This document shows, one piece after another, positions 1-7,977 of a DNA stretch of 64,000 bases. Under the pieces are notes generated by a model. The model did not search any database and was not told the origin of the DNA. It saw nothing but the letters and a program-made list of their open reading frames with translations. The stretch lies in the NCBI GenBank assembly GCA_947384055.1, contig CANDFO010000003.1, forward strand, positions 1 to 64,000, read 5' to 3'. Source of the DNA: an uncultured Flavonifractor sp. (GTDB taxonomy: Bacteria; Bacillota; Clostridia; Oscillospirales; Oscillospiraceae). The position numbers were made by a program, and so were the translations under genes. Positions within the stretch are counted from its first letter, which is position 1; the number at the start of each line of letters is the position of its first letter.

Positions 1-1
1 C

Positions 2-1342
2 CTGGACACCCCCGGCCACGAGGCCTTTACCGCCATGCGGGCCCGGGGCGCCATGGTGACGGATATCGCCATTCTGGTGGTAGCCGCCGACGACGGCATT
101 ATGCCCCAGACCGTGGAGTCCATCAACCACGCCAAGGCCGCCAATATTCCCATCATTGTGGCCATCAACAAGATGGATAAGCCGGAGGCCAACCCGGACC
201 GGATCAAGGAACAGCTCACCGCCTATGAGCTGGTGCCCGAGGAGTGGGGCGGCGACACCATCATCTGTCCCATCTCCGCCAAAACCGGTATGGGCATTGA
301 TTCCCTGCTGGAGATGGTCACGCTCACCGCCGAGATGCGGGAGCTGAAGGCCAACCCCGCCCGTACCGCCCACGGCGCGGTGATCGAGGCCAAGCTGGAC
401 AAGGGCCGCGGCCCGGTGGCCACGCTGCTGGTGCAGAACGGCACCCTCCACCAGGGGGACGTGATCATCGCCGGCACCGCCGTGGGCCGCGTCCGGGCCA
501 TGACCAACGCCAAAGGGGAGAAGCTCACCGAGGCGGGTCCCTCGGTGCCCGTGGAGATCATCGGCATGAGCGAAGTCCCCGGCGCGGGCGACGACTTCCA
601 CGCGGTGGCCGACGAGCGCATGGCCCGGGAGCTGGTGGAGCAGCGCAAGCACGAGCGCAAGGCCAAGGCCGCCGGTCCCCAGAACCAGAAGGTCAGCCTG
701 GAGGACCTGTTCAGCCAGATCAAGCAGGGCGAGATGAAGGACCTGAACCTGATTGTCAAGGCCGACGTGCAGGGCTCCGCCGAGGCGGTGAAGGCCAGCC
801 TAGAAAAGCTCTCCAACGAGGAGGTCCGGGTGCGGGTCATCCACTCCGCCGTAGGCGCCATCAGCGAGAGCGACGTCATGCTGGCGGCCACCTCGGGGGC
901 CATCATCGTGGGCTTCAACGTCCGCCCCGACGCCAACGCCAAGGAGAACGCCGCCCGCAGCCATGTGGATATGCGCATGTACCGGGTCATTTATGACGCC
1001 ATCAACGAGATTGAGTCCGCCATGAAGGGAATGCTGGCCCCCAAGTTCAAAGAGGTGGACCTGGGCCGGGCAGAGGTGCGCAATGTCTTCCGCATTACCG
1101 GCGTGGGCATGGTGGCCGGCTGCTACGTGTTGGAGGGCAAGGTCCAGCGGGGCGCGCAGATGCGCCTGCTGCGGGACAACATCGTCATCTACGACGGGGC
1201 CATCGCCTCTCTCCAGCGCTTTAAGGACAGCGTCAAGGAGGTGGCCGCAGGTTATGAGTGCGGCATCACCTTTGAGAAATTCCAGGATATCAAGGAGGGC
1301 GACATCATCGAAGCCTTCCTCATGGAGCAGATTGAGGTATAA
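2..1342 (+). CDS. infB: Translation initiation factor IF-2 (C-terminal 446 residues, 5' end outside window)
   Basis: IF-2 is the GTPase that places initiator fMet-tRNA on the 30S subunit and promotes subunit joining. The window opens inside the GTPase domain. The G3 motif DTPGHEAF is at the first visible codons, G4 NKMD follows about 55 residues later, and G5 is the SAK in CPISAKTG. Behind it come the beta-barrel domain II, a basic linker (RKHERKAKAAG), domain III and the fMet-tRNA-binding C-terminal barrel (EVRNVFRITGVGMVAGCYV). The reading frame is open from base 2, so the gene is cut by the window edge rather than started here. It heads the visible part of an operon with rbfA, nrnA, truB and ribF, the usual Firmicutes order. 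Identification is secure. Confidence 0.98.
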   Translation: MDTPGHEAFTAMRARGAMVTDIAILVVAADDGIMPQTVESINHAKAANIPIIVAINKMDKPEANPDRIKEQLTAYELVPEEWGGDTIICPISAKTGMGIDSLLEMVTLTAEMRELKANPARTAHGAVIEAKLDKGRGPVATLLVQNGTLHQGDVIIAGTAVGRVRAMTNAKGEKLTEAGPSVPVEIIGMSEVPGAGDDFHAVADERMARELVEQRKHERKAKAAGPQNQKVSLEDLFSQIKQGEMKDLNLIVKADVQGSAEAVKASLEKLSNEEVRVRVIHSAVGAISESDVMLAATSGAIIVGFNVRPDANAKENAARSHVDMRMYRVIYDAINEIESAMKGMLAPKFKEVDLGRAEVRNVFRITGVGMVAGCYVLEGKVQRGAQMRLLRDNIVIYDGAIASLQRFKDSVKEVAAGYECGITFEKFQDIKEGDIIEAFLMEQIEV

Positions 1343-1355
1343 CGGCACCACCACA

Positions 1356-1395
1356 GCGGGGGCGGGCGATTCTCGCCCGCCCCCGCCTGTTTTTG
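1356..1395 (+). terminator. Strong hairpin with T-run between infB and rbfA
   Basis: A perfect 14-bp GC-only stem (1356-1369 with 1373-1386) with a TTC loop is followed by CTGTTTTTG. It has the form of an intrinsic terminator, yet lies inside an operon. It may act as an attenuator or RNA-processing hairpin that lowers expression of rbfA and downstream genes relative to infB. Confidence 0.7.
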
Positions 1396-1439
1396 CCCCG
1401 CCGCACACAACGGAACAAATTACAGCAAAGGAGAACGCT

Positions 1440-1835
1440 ATGCCAAGCAATCGTATTGGACGCATCAATGAAGAGATCCAGCGGGAACTCTCCGCGCTGA
1501 TCCGCACGGTAAAGGACCCCCGCGTCCACGGACTGGTGTCGGTTACGGCGGTTGATACCACACCGGACCTGCGTTACGCCAAAATATATGTCAGCGTCCT
1601 GGACAAAGGCGATGGAAACGAGGTAGTCAAGGGCCTTAAATCCGCCGGGGGCTATCTGCGGCGGGAGCTGGGCCGGGCTCTGTCCCTGCGGTATACACCG
1701 GAGCTGAGCTTTGAATGGGACGACTCCATTGACAAGGGGGCCCATATTCTGGGCCTGCTGCGAAATCCGGAGGTTGTCAAGCCGGCAAATCCGGCCAACG
1801 CCCACATTCGCCTGGATGAGGAGGAGGACACTTGA
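1440..1835 (+). CDS. rbfA: 30S ribosome-binding factor A
   Basis: RbfA binds the immature 30S subunit near the 5' helix of 16S rRNA and assists late maturation, notably at low temperature. The 131-residue product is the normal family length and has the single KH-type fold, with the family signatures RIGRINEEIQREL at the start and the central DLRYAKIYVSVL strand. The ATG at 1440 follows AAAGGAGAA at good spacing; upstream in-frame codons in the infB tail are ignored. Its TGA stop overlaps the TTG start of the next gene, suggesting translational coupling. Confidence 0.96.
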   Translation: MPSNRIGRINEEIQRELSALIRTVKDPRVHGLVSVTAVDTTPDLRYAKIYVSVLDKGDGNEVVKGLKSAGGYLRRELGRALSLRYTPELSFEWDDSIDKGAHILGLLRNPEVVKPANPANAHIRLDEEEDT

Positions 1836-2782
1836 ACACAGCAGAGACCGCCGCGCTCCTAGCGGCGCAGGACAACATTCTGATCATAACCCACAGGCGT
1901 CCCGACGGTGACACCACCGGCTGCGCCGCCGGGCTGTGTGCCGCCCTGCGGCGTCTGGGAAAGCAGGCCTGGGTCCTGCCCAATCCGGACATCACGGAGC
2001 TGTTCGCCCCCTATCTGGAGCCCTATCTGGCCCCGGCGGAGGTCCGCCCCGCCTTTGTCGTCACCGTAGATGTAGCGGCCCGGAGCCTCTTTACCCCCCA
2101 GGGGGAACTGTGGCTGGCCCGGGGCATCGACCTGGCCATCGACCACCACCCCTCCTATGAGGGCTTTGGCCGGGAGAGCTGTGTGGACCCGGGGCGGGCC
2201 GCCTGCGGGGAGCTTATTTACGACATCGCGCGGCAGTGGGGGCTGGTGACGCCGGAGACCGCCCTGCCTCTATACGTAGCGGTGTCCACTGACACCGGCT
2301 GCTTCCAGTATGGCAACACCACCCCCGCCACCCACCGTACAGCCGCCGCCCTGATGGAGACCGGCATCGACTATACCGCGCTGAACAAAAAACACTTCCG
2401 CACCAAGTCCTTCAAGCGTCTGGCCCTGGAGGGCCGTCTGACGGCGGATATGGAATTTTATGACGGCGGAACAGTCGCCATTGCCGCGGTGCCTCTGTCC
2501 ATGGCCGCGGAGCTGGGCGCCTCCGCCCAGGATATGGAGGATATTGCCGCCTTTCCCGGCCAGATTGAGGGGGTGGAGACCGCCATTACCATCAAGGAGA
2601 GAGAGGGCGGCGGGTGCAAGCTCAGCGTGCGGACCACCGGCGGGCTCAACGCCTCCCGGGTCTGTGCTCTGCTGGGCGGCGGCGGACATGCCGCCGCCGC
2701 CGGATGCAGCACTTCCGGAACCCTGTCGGAGGCCAGAGTCGCCGTGCTGGAGGCCATTCGGACGGTGCAGCGGGATGGCTAA
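1832..2782 (+). CDS. nrnA: DHH-family bifunctional oligoribonuclease / PAP phosphatase NrnA
   Basis: NrnA-type enzymes degrade 2-5-nt RNA fragments (nanoRNAs) and dephosphorylate 3'-phosphoadenosine 5'-phosphate using Mn2+. In the 316-residue protein the DHH metal-binding motifs are visible: RPDGDTTG near residue 25, VTVDVA near 75, IDHHPS near 105, and the DHHA1 substrate motif GGGGHAAAAGC near 285. The start is TTG at 1832, overlapping the rbfA stop (TTGA). It is chosen because GAGGAGG lies just upstream and the product then begins at the expected family position. The end overlaps the truB start by 8 nt. The position between rbfA and truB is typical for Firmicutes. Confidence 0.93.
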   Translation: MNTAETAALLAAQDNILIITHRRPDGDTTGCAAGLCAALRRLGKQAWVLPNPDITELFAPYLEPYLAPAEVRPAFVVTVDVAARSLFTPQGELWLARGIDLAIDHHPSYEGFGRESCVDPGRAACGELIYDIARQWGLVTPETALPLYVAVSTDTGCFQYGNTTPATHRTAAALMETGIDYTALNKKHFRTKSFKRLALEGRLTADMEFYDGGTVAIAAVPLSMAAELGASAQDMEDIAAFPGQIEGVETAITIKEREGGGCKLSVRTTGGLNASRVCALLGGGGHAAAAGCSTSGTLSEARVAVLEAIRTVQRDG

Positions 2783-3656
2783 CGGAATTCTGGTGGTAGA
2801 CAAGCCGGAGGGCTGGACCTCCATGGATGTGTGCGCCAAGCTGAGGGGTGTCTTTCACGAAAAGCGCGTCGGCCACGGGGGAACCCTGGACCCTATGGCC
2901 ACCGGGGTTCTGCCGGTTTTCATCGGGCGGGCTACCCGGGCGGTGGAGTTCGCCGCGGAGTCCCGAAAGGAATACATTGCCGGGCTCAGGCTGGGCGCCG
3001 TTACCAACACCCAGGACACCACCGGGGAGGTGCTGGAAGAGCACCCCGTCTCCGTCACCCGGGAACAGCTTCTGGATGCGCTGGAGCGTTTCACCGGCCC
3101 ATTGGAGCAGATTCCCCCTATGTATTCCGCCGTCAAGATTAAGGGGAAAAAGCTCTACGAGCTGGCCCGGAAGGGCCAGGAGGTGGAGCGCAGGCCCCGG
3201 CCGGTCCACATCTACGCCCTGGAGCTTTTAAACGAGACGCCCCCGGCGGGAAGCAGCTGCCTTCTGCGGGTGGTGTGCTCCAAGGGCACTTATGTGCGCA
3301 CTCTCTGTCACGACATCGGGCAGGTCCTGGGCTGCGGAGCCTGCATGAGCGCTCTGCGCCGGACTCAGGCGGCAGGCTTTACGCTGTCTGACGCCGTTAC
3401 CCTGGACCAGATTTTGATGGCGGAGGCCCCCTCGTCTCTGCTGCTGCCGGTGGACCGGTTTTTTGCCCGCGGCGGCTGGAAGGGAGCCGTTACTGTCCGC
3501 CCGGCGGCGGAGAAAGTCCTGCGCAACGGCGGCGCCGTGTCAACGCCCGGTGTGGAGGGTGAGTGGCGGGTTTACAGCGAGAGCGGAGAATTTCTGGGGC
3601 TGGGGGCCAGCCAGGGAGCCCGCCTGCGCCTGATTAAGAGCTTTTATGAGGTGTAA
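2775..3656 (+). CDS. truB: tRNA pseudouridine(55) synthase
   Basis: TruB makes the universal pseudouridine at position 55 of the tRNA T-loop. The protein is 293 residues. The catalytic aspartate is in the motif GHGGTLDPMATGVLP (about residues 34-48), followed by RATR, then the YSAVKIKGKKLYELARKG segment and the GTYVRTLCHDIG motif. A C-terminal PUA-like domain follows. The ATG at 2775 lies inside the end of nrnA (8-nt overlap), giving the canonical N-terminus MANGILVVDKPEGWTS. Only 5 nt separate it from ribF, so the two are coupled. Confidence 0.97.
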   Translation: MANGILVVDKPEGWTSMDVCAKLRGVFHEKRVGHGGTLDPMATGVLPVFIGRATRAVEFAAESRKEYIAGLRLGAVTNTQDTTGEVLEEHPVSVTREQLLDALERFTGPLEQIPPMYSAVKIKGKKLYELARKGQEVERRPRPVHIYALELLNETPPAGSSCLLRVVCSKGTYVRTLCHDIGQVLGCGACMSALRRTQAAGFTLSDAVTLDQILMAEAPSSLLLPVDRFFARGGWKGAVTVRPAAEKVLRNGGAVSTPGVEGEWRVYSESGEFLGLGASQGARLRLIKSFYEV

Positions 3657-3661
3657 ACAGG

Positions 3662-4570
3662 ATGGAACAGACAAAACGCATCATCGCCCTGGGCTTTTTT
3701 GACGGGGTACACCTGGGTCACGGGGCCCTTTTACGGCGCGTCAGCCAGCTGGCCGCCCAGAGGTGGGCAATTCCGGCCGCCGTGACGTTTGACACCCACC
3801 CCGCCAATCTGATTCTGAAAGCCCCCATGCCTCTGCTGACTTCCCCCACCGACCGGGCAGACCTGATGATCCGGCACTACGGTATCCGGGAGGTTATCAT
3901 CGCCCGCTTTGACCAGGCCATGATGCAGATGCCCTGGCAGGACTTTGTCACCGATTACCTGGTGAGGGAGCACGGGGCGGTTCACCTGGTGGTAGGCCAC
4001 GACCACCACTTCGGCTATCGGGGAGAGGGCACCCCGGAAAAGCTGAAAGCTCTCTGCGGGGAGCTGGGTCTGGGCTGCGACATCATCCCCAAGGTGGAGC
4101 GGGACCACATCACCATCTCCTCCACCTATATCCGCACGCTGGTGGCTCAGGGGGAGATGGAGCTGGCCAACGAATTCTTAGGGCACCCCCACACTCTCAC
4201 CGACACAGTGGCCCACGGCAAGAAGCTGGGCAGCACCCTGGGCTTTCCCACGGTCAATCTGCGCTTTCAGCCGGGGGTGCTGGTGCCCGCCCACGGCGTT
4301 TACGCCACCAAGGTCTATTTTGAAAACGGGGACAGCCGCCCTGCCGTAACCAACATCGGGGTGCGCCCCACGGTAGACGACGGCAGCCGGGTGACGGTGG
4401 AGGGTTTTATTCTGGACTTTCACGGGGACCTGTACGGGCAGACCCTCCGCATGGAATTTTACAAGCGCCTGCGCCCGGAGGAAAAATTCCCGGATCTGGA
4501 GTCTCTGCGGGCGGAGGTCCTGCGCAACACCGAGCAGACCCGCGCCTATTTCCGAAACTTCTCCTCCTGA
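3662..4570 (+). CDS. ribF: Bifunctional riboflavin kinase / FMN adenylyltransferase
   Basis: RibF phosphorylates riboflavin to FMN and adenylates FMN to FAD. The 302-residue protein has an N-terminal nucleotidyltransferase domain with GFFDGVHLGH (HxGH motif) and an ISSTYIRTLV segment near residue 155. The C-terminal riboflavin kinase domain carries GKKLGSTLGFPTVNL (PTxN motif) and GVYATKV. Start and length are canonical. It closes the infB-rbfA-nrnA-truB-ribF operon; a 303-bp gap follows. Confidence 0.97.
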   Translation: MEQTKRIIALGFFDGVHLGHGALLRRVSQLAAQRWAIPAAVTFDTHPANLILKAPMPLLTSPTDRADLMIRHYGIREVIIARFDQAMMQMPWQDFVTDYLVREHGAVHLVVGHDHHFGYRGEGTPEKLKALCGELGLGCDIIPKVERDHITISSTYIRTLVAQGEMELANEFLGHPHTLTDTVAHGKKLGSTLGFPTVNLRFQPGVLVPAHGVYATKVYFENGDSRPAVTNIGVRPTVDDGSRVTVEGFILDFHGDLYGQTLRMEFYKRLRPEEKFPDLESLRAEVLRNTEQTRAYFRNFSS

Positions 4571-4873
4571 GTGGGAACTCATGATTTCTCAATAAAATGT
4601 GCCATATCACCGCCGTGCGGGAATTCAAAAACCTGTATTCATAACCGGGGAATGCTGGATGGGCGAGGATTTTTCCCGCCAGACAAGGAGATTTTTCGCA
4701 GCCATTCTGACAGATGGCAAGGGAAAGCGCCCCAGTATGGCGGAAAAAATCCGCTCAGACGGCGTTTAACGGTTGTGAATCCAGGTTCTAGGACCAAGGG
4801 TTTGAAGCGCGAAAGGAATGTTCTTTCCAGACCTTTTTCGGCCATATTACATAAGATAAGAGGGGGATCTGCC
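4571..4873. repeat. Intergenic gap holding an inverted-repeat-bounded element (4668-4751)
   Basis: No gene is credible here. An imperfect inverted repeat is present: GATTTTTCCCGCCA at 4668-4681 and TGGCGGAAAAAATC at 4738-4751 (one mismatch), spanning 84 bp. The enclosed sequence is moderately AT-rich. This could be a small dispersed repeat or an RNA hairpin upstream of the DUF1576 gene. No second copy was found in the window, apart from a 15-bp flanking match at 7943-7957. Confidence 0.5.
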
Positions 4874-6196
4874 GTGCGCTATAAACGAATGTATCCAGCC
4901 CTGCTGTGCTTCGCGGCTTTCTGGGGCGCCTTTGGCATTTTGATGGACAACCCGGCCAATATCCTGCCCGGTCTTTGGAAGATCATCCTGACAGAAGACG
5001 CGCTCATTACCGATTACGTGGAAATTGCCGGCGTAGGCGCGGCCTTTGTGAACTCCGCTTTGGTTATCCTGATCAGCATTGGCATTCTGTACGTATCCAA
5101 GGACCCGCTCAACGGCTATACCCTGGTGGAAATCGGCCTTATGGCCGGGTTCTCCCTCTTCGGCAAAAACATTGTCAACATCTGGCCCATTATTGCCGGC
5201 ACCTGGCTCTATTCCCGGGTAGTCAAGGAGCCCTTTTCCAAGCATGCCTCTATCTCTCTGCTGGCCACCTCACTGGCCCCGGTGGTCAGTTATATCAGCC
5301 TGGACAACGGCTGGGGCAGCCCGCTGCTGGGAATTCTGGTAGGCCTGGCGGTAGGGTTTGTCCTGCCTCCGCTGTCGGGCTATACCTACAAAATTCAAAA
5401 CGGTATGAACCTCTATAACATGGGCTTTGCCTGCGGCCTGCTTGCCATGATGCTGGTGCCCCTGATGAACTCCATGGGCGCCCAGATGGAGACCGCACAC
5501 CACTGGGCTACCGGCTATAATCTGCCCTTTGGGATCATGATGGTATTCCTCTGCTCCGTCCTGATCATCGCCGGGCTCTTTTTCTGCGGCCGGCCGCCGT
5601 GGGCGGCCTGGGCGGGCTACCGGCGGCTGCTGCTCAGCACCGGCCGGGCCCCCAGCGACTACCTGCGTATGTTTGGCTCCGCTCCGGTGCTTATCAACAT
5701 GGGGGTGGACGGGCTTTTGGGCACCGCCCTGATTCTCATCACCGGCGGTGATCTCAACGGCCCCACTCTGGGCGGAATTTTCACCATCATCGGCTTTTCC
5801 GCCTTTGGCAAGCATGCCCGGAATATCCTGCCCGTTATGGGCGGCGTCGTGCTGGGGGGATATTTCATGAAGTGGGGCATCAACCACAGCTCGGTTCAGC
5901 TGGCCATGCTCTTCGGCACCACCCTGGCCCCCATCTCCGGCTACTTTGGCTGGCCCTTCGGCATCATCGCCGGATTCCTGCACTCGGCGGTAGTGCTCCA
6001 CGCGGGCACGCCGGTAGAGGGCATCAACCTCTACAACAACGGCTTTTCCGGGGGACTGATCGCTATCGTCCTCTTTCCCATCATCACCTCCGCCATCAGC
6101 CGCCGGAAGCCCGAGCTCCAGGATGAGGATTACTTCGATGCCTTTGAGCACGATACCCCCATTCCCCCTCCCCCCTCCAAACCCAGGCAGGACTGA
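4874..6196 (+). CDS. DUF1576 family polytopic membrane protein
   Basis: The 440-residue protein is almost wholly hydrophobic, with about ten or more predicted membrane segments, and looks internally duplicated: NGMNLYNMGFACGLLA in the first half is echoed by EGINLYNNGFSGGLIA in the second. This matches my recollection of the DUF1576 family of Firmicutes membrane proteins, whose function is unknown. The tail is charged and proline-rich (PIPPPPSKPRQD). The chosen start is GTG at 4874, preceded by AGAGGGGG; longer in-frame readings back to 4571 lack hydrophobic or conserved character. It has its own terminator, so it is probably monocistronic. Confidence 0.75.
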   Translation: MRYKRMYPALLCFAAFWGAFGILMDNPANILPGLWKIILTEDALITDYVEIAGVGAAFVNSALVILISIGILYVSKDPLNGYTLVEIGLMAGFSLFGKNIVNIWPIIAGTWLYSRVVKEPFSKHASISLLATSLAPVVSYISLDNGWGSPLLGILVGLAVGFVLPPLSGYTYKIQNGMNLYNMGFACGLLAMMLVPLMNSMGAQMETAHHWATGYNLPFGIMMVFLCSVLIIAGLFFCGRPPWAAWAGYRRLLLSTGRAPSDYLRMFGSAPVLINMGVDGLLGTALILITGGDLNGPTLGGIFTIIGFSAFGKHARNILPVMGGVVLGGYFMKWGINHSSVQLAMLFGTTLAPISGYFGWPFGIIAGFLHSAVVLHAGTPVEGINLYNNGFSGGLIAIVLFPIITSAISRRKPELQDEDYFDAFEHDTPIPPPPSKPRQD

Positions 6197-6216
6197 GCTC
6201 CCCCTGTAAACCGTTT

Positions 6217-6263
6217 CCCCCGCGGCCGTCCTCCTGTAGGACAGGCCGCGGGGGAACGTTTTT
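6217..6263 (+). terminator. Terminator after the DUF1576 gene
   Basis: An 11-bp stem (CCCCCGCGGCC at 6217-6227 with its complement at 6244-6254) carries an inner TCCT/AGGA pairing and is followed by AACGTTTTT. Confidence 0.8.
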
Positions 6264-6271
6264 CGACAGTC
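6247..6271 (-). repeat. Solo end fragment of the 198-bp repeat
   Basis: Read on the minus strand, this stretch begins GACTGTCGAAAAAC and continues through a C-run. It matches the left terminus of the 198-bp element seen at 9285 and 34552 with one inserted base and one or two substitutions. It overlaps the 3' arm and T-run of the preceding terminator. It is short, so convergence is possible. Confidence 0.5.
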
Positions 6272-6274
6272 AGT

Positions 6275-6296
6275 GGGTCCGCTTTTATGCGGACCC
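6275..6296 (-). terminator. Small perfect hairpin downstream of malQ
   Basis: GGGTCCGC (6275-6282) pairs with GCGGACCC (6289-6296) around a 6-nt loop. It sits between the convergent DUF1576 gene and malQ, where a 3'-end hairpin for malQ is expected; there is no long T-run. Confidence 0.4.
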
Positions 6297-6344
6297 TGTT
6301 ATTTTTGGAGAGAAACGCGCAGCAATCTTACCAATCTGTCAGGA

Positions 6345-7847
6345 TTATTGCGGCTGTACGCCAGAGGCCAGACGCCCGTACAGCTCCGTCTCCCGCCGCA
6401 GTTTTTGGGCCAGCTCTGGGCTGTCAAAACCCGCCGGCGCCCGCCACCGCCAGTTTTCTCCCACTGTAGAGGGCGTGTTCATGCGGGCCTCGCTGCCCAG
6501 GCCCAGCAGATCCTGCATCTGGACCACGGCGGTATCGGCTACACTGGCCCATACCGCCCGGAGCAGCCCCCAGGCCTCCCCCTCCTCCCGGTTCAGGCGC
6601 AGGTATTCCCTGGCGTAGGCTACGTCCCCCCGGCCAGCGCTGTTCAGCCACCCGAGGGCGGTGTCGTTGTCGTGGGTGCCCACATAGGCCACGCAGTTGC
6701 GGGGATAGTTGTGGGGCAGGTACACGGAACCGCTCCCGTCCCGGCTGTCAAATGCGAACTGGAGTACCTTCATACCAGGGAACCCTGTCTCATCCCGCAG
6801 GGCGTGAACCGAGGGCGTTAAAAACCCCAAATCCTCCGCGATAATCCGCCGGGGCCCCAGGGCGGCCTCCACCGCCTGGAAGAGGCGGACACCGGGACCC
6901 TGCCGCCAGCGGCCCTTCTGGGCGGTGGCCTCCCCGCGGGGAATGGCGTAGTAGGAGTCGAACCCGCGGAAGTGGTCAATGCGGAGAATGTCATAGATCC
7001 CACACTGATAGGCAATGCGCTGAATCCACCAGCCGTATCCGTCCGCCTCCATAAAATCCCAGTCGAACAGGGGATTGCCCCACAGCTGGCCGTCGGCGGA
7101 AAAGCCGTCCGGCGGACATCCGGCCACCTCTACCGGCCGGTGCTCCTCATCCAGCTGGAACTGCTCCGGGTGAGCCCATACGTCCACGCTGTCTCCGGAG
7201 ACGTAGATGGGCAGATCACCGATGAGACCCACGCCCCGGTGATTGGCATATTTTTTCAGCCTCCGCCACTGGCGGAAAAAGAGGAACTGCACACATTTCC
7301 AGAACACCACGTCCTCCGCCAGGCTCTGCCGCGCGCGGGCCAGGGCCAGCCCGTTCCGGTCCCGCAGGGAGGGGCCCCACTGGGTCCAGGGAATGCCGCC
7401 GTGGGCCTCCTTCAGCGCCATAAACAGAGCATAATCCTCCAGCCAAAAGGCATTTTGGTTGCAGAATACGGCAAACTCCGCCGGAGGAGCAGCCCGCAGC
7501 CGGCCGCAGGCCAGGCGCAGCACCGGAAGCCGCTGCCGGTACAGCAGACCGTAGTCCACCGCCAGCGGGTCGTTTCCCCAGCTCAGGCCGGCGTATTCCG
7601 CCCGCTCCAGCAGTCCCTCCTCCGCCAGGTCGTCCAGGTCGATCAGATACGGATTTCCGGCAAAGGTGGAAAAGCTCTGATAGGGGGAATCCCCATAACC
7701 GGTGGGGCAGACAGGGAGAATCTGCCACCATGCCTGCCCCGCCGCCTGGAGAAACTCCACAAACCGCCGGGCCTCTGCCCCCATGGTCCCGATACCCCAG
7801 GGGGTGGGCAGAGAGGTAATATGCATCAAAATACCGCTGCTTCTCAA
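6345..7847 (-). CDS. malQ: 4-alpha-glucanotransferase (GH77, amylomaltase)
   Basis: MalQ transfers alpha-1,4-glucan segments between maltodextrins, releasing glucose. The 500-residue GH77 protein shows the family start (RSSGILMHITSLPTPWGIG), the nucleophile region RIDHFRGFDSYYAIP, the acid/base region IIAEDLGF, and the third carboxylate in VGTHDNDTALGW. The start is TTG at 7847, preferred over the ATG at 7826 because the conserved MRSSGIL N-terminus needs it; GGGAGAGG lies upstream. It follows the LacI regulator with a 130-bp gap, and the ABC sugar permeases lie beyond. The context suggests uptake and use of maltodextrins or related alpha-glucans (inference). Confidence 0.95.
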   Translation of the reverse strand: MRSSGILMHITSLPTPWGIGTMGAEARRFVEFLQAAGQAWWQILPVCPTGYGDSPYQSFSTFAGNPYLIDLDDLAEEGLLERAEYAGLSWGNDPLAVDYGLLYRQRLPVLRLACGRLRAAPPAEFAVFCNQNAFWLEDYALFMALKEAHGGIPWTQWGPSLRDRNGLALARARQSLAEDVVFWKCVQFLFFRQWRRLKKYANHRGVGLIGDLPIYVSGDSVDVWAHPEQFQLDEEHRPVEVAGCPPDGFSADGQLWGNPLFDWDFMEADGYGWWIQRIAYQCGIYDILRIDHFRGFDSYYAIPRGEATAQKGRWRQGPGVRLFQAVEAALGPRRIIAEDLGFLTPSVHALRDETGFPGMKVLQFAFDSRDGSGSVYLPHNYPRNCVAYVGTHDNDTALGWLNSAGRGDVAYAREYLRLNREEGEAWGLLRAVWASVADTAVVQMQDLLGLGSEARMNTPSTVGENWRWRAPAGFDSPELAQKLRRETELYGRLASGVQPQ

Positions 7848-7977
7848 ATCGGATCAAATCCTCTCCCGCTCCCTTTTCCCCGGAAAAGGGGAGCAAACAG
7901 AACTTCCAGCCGGCAACACCCGGACCATCCCGCGGCAAAGAGTCCGCTCAGACGGCGGCCGGCGGCATTGAATCCTT

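Noticed and set aside
7943..7957. A 15-bp match (TCCGCTCAGACGGCG) with 4750-4764
   Set aside because: Too short to call a repeat family with only two instances; recorded as background to the 4571-4873 element.
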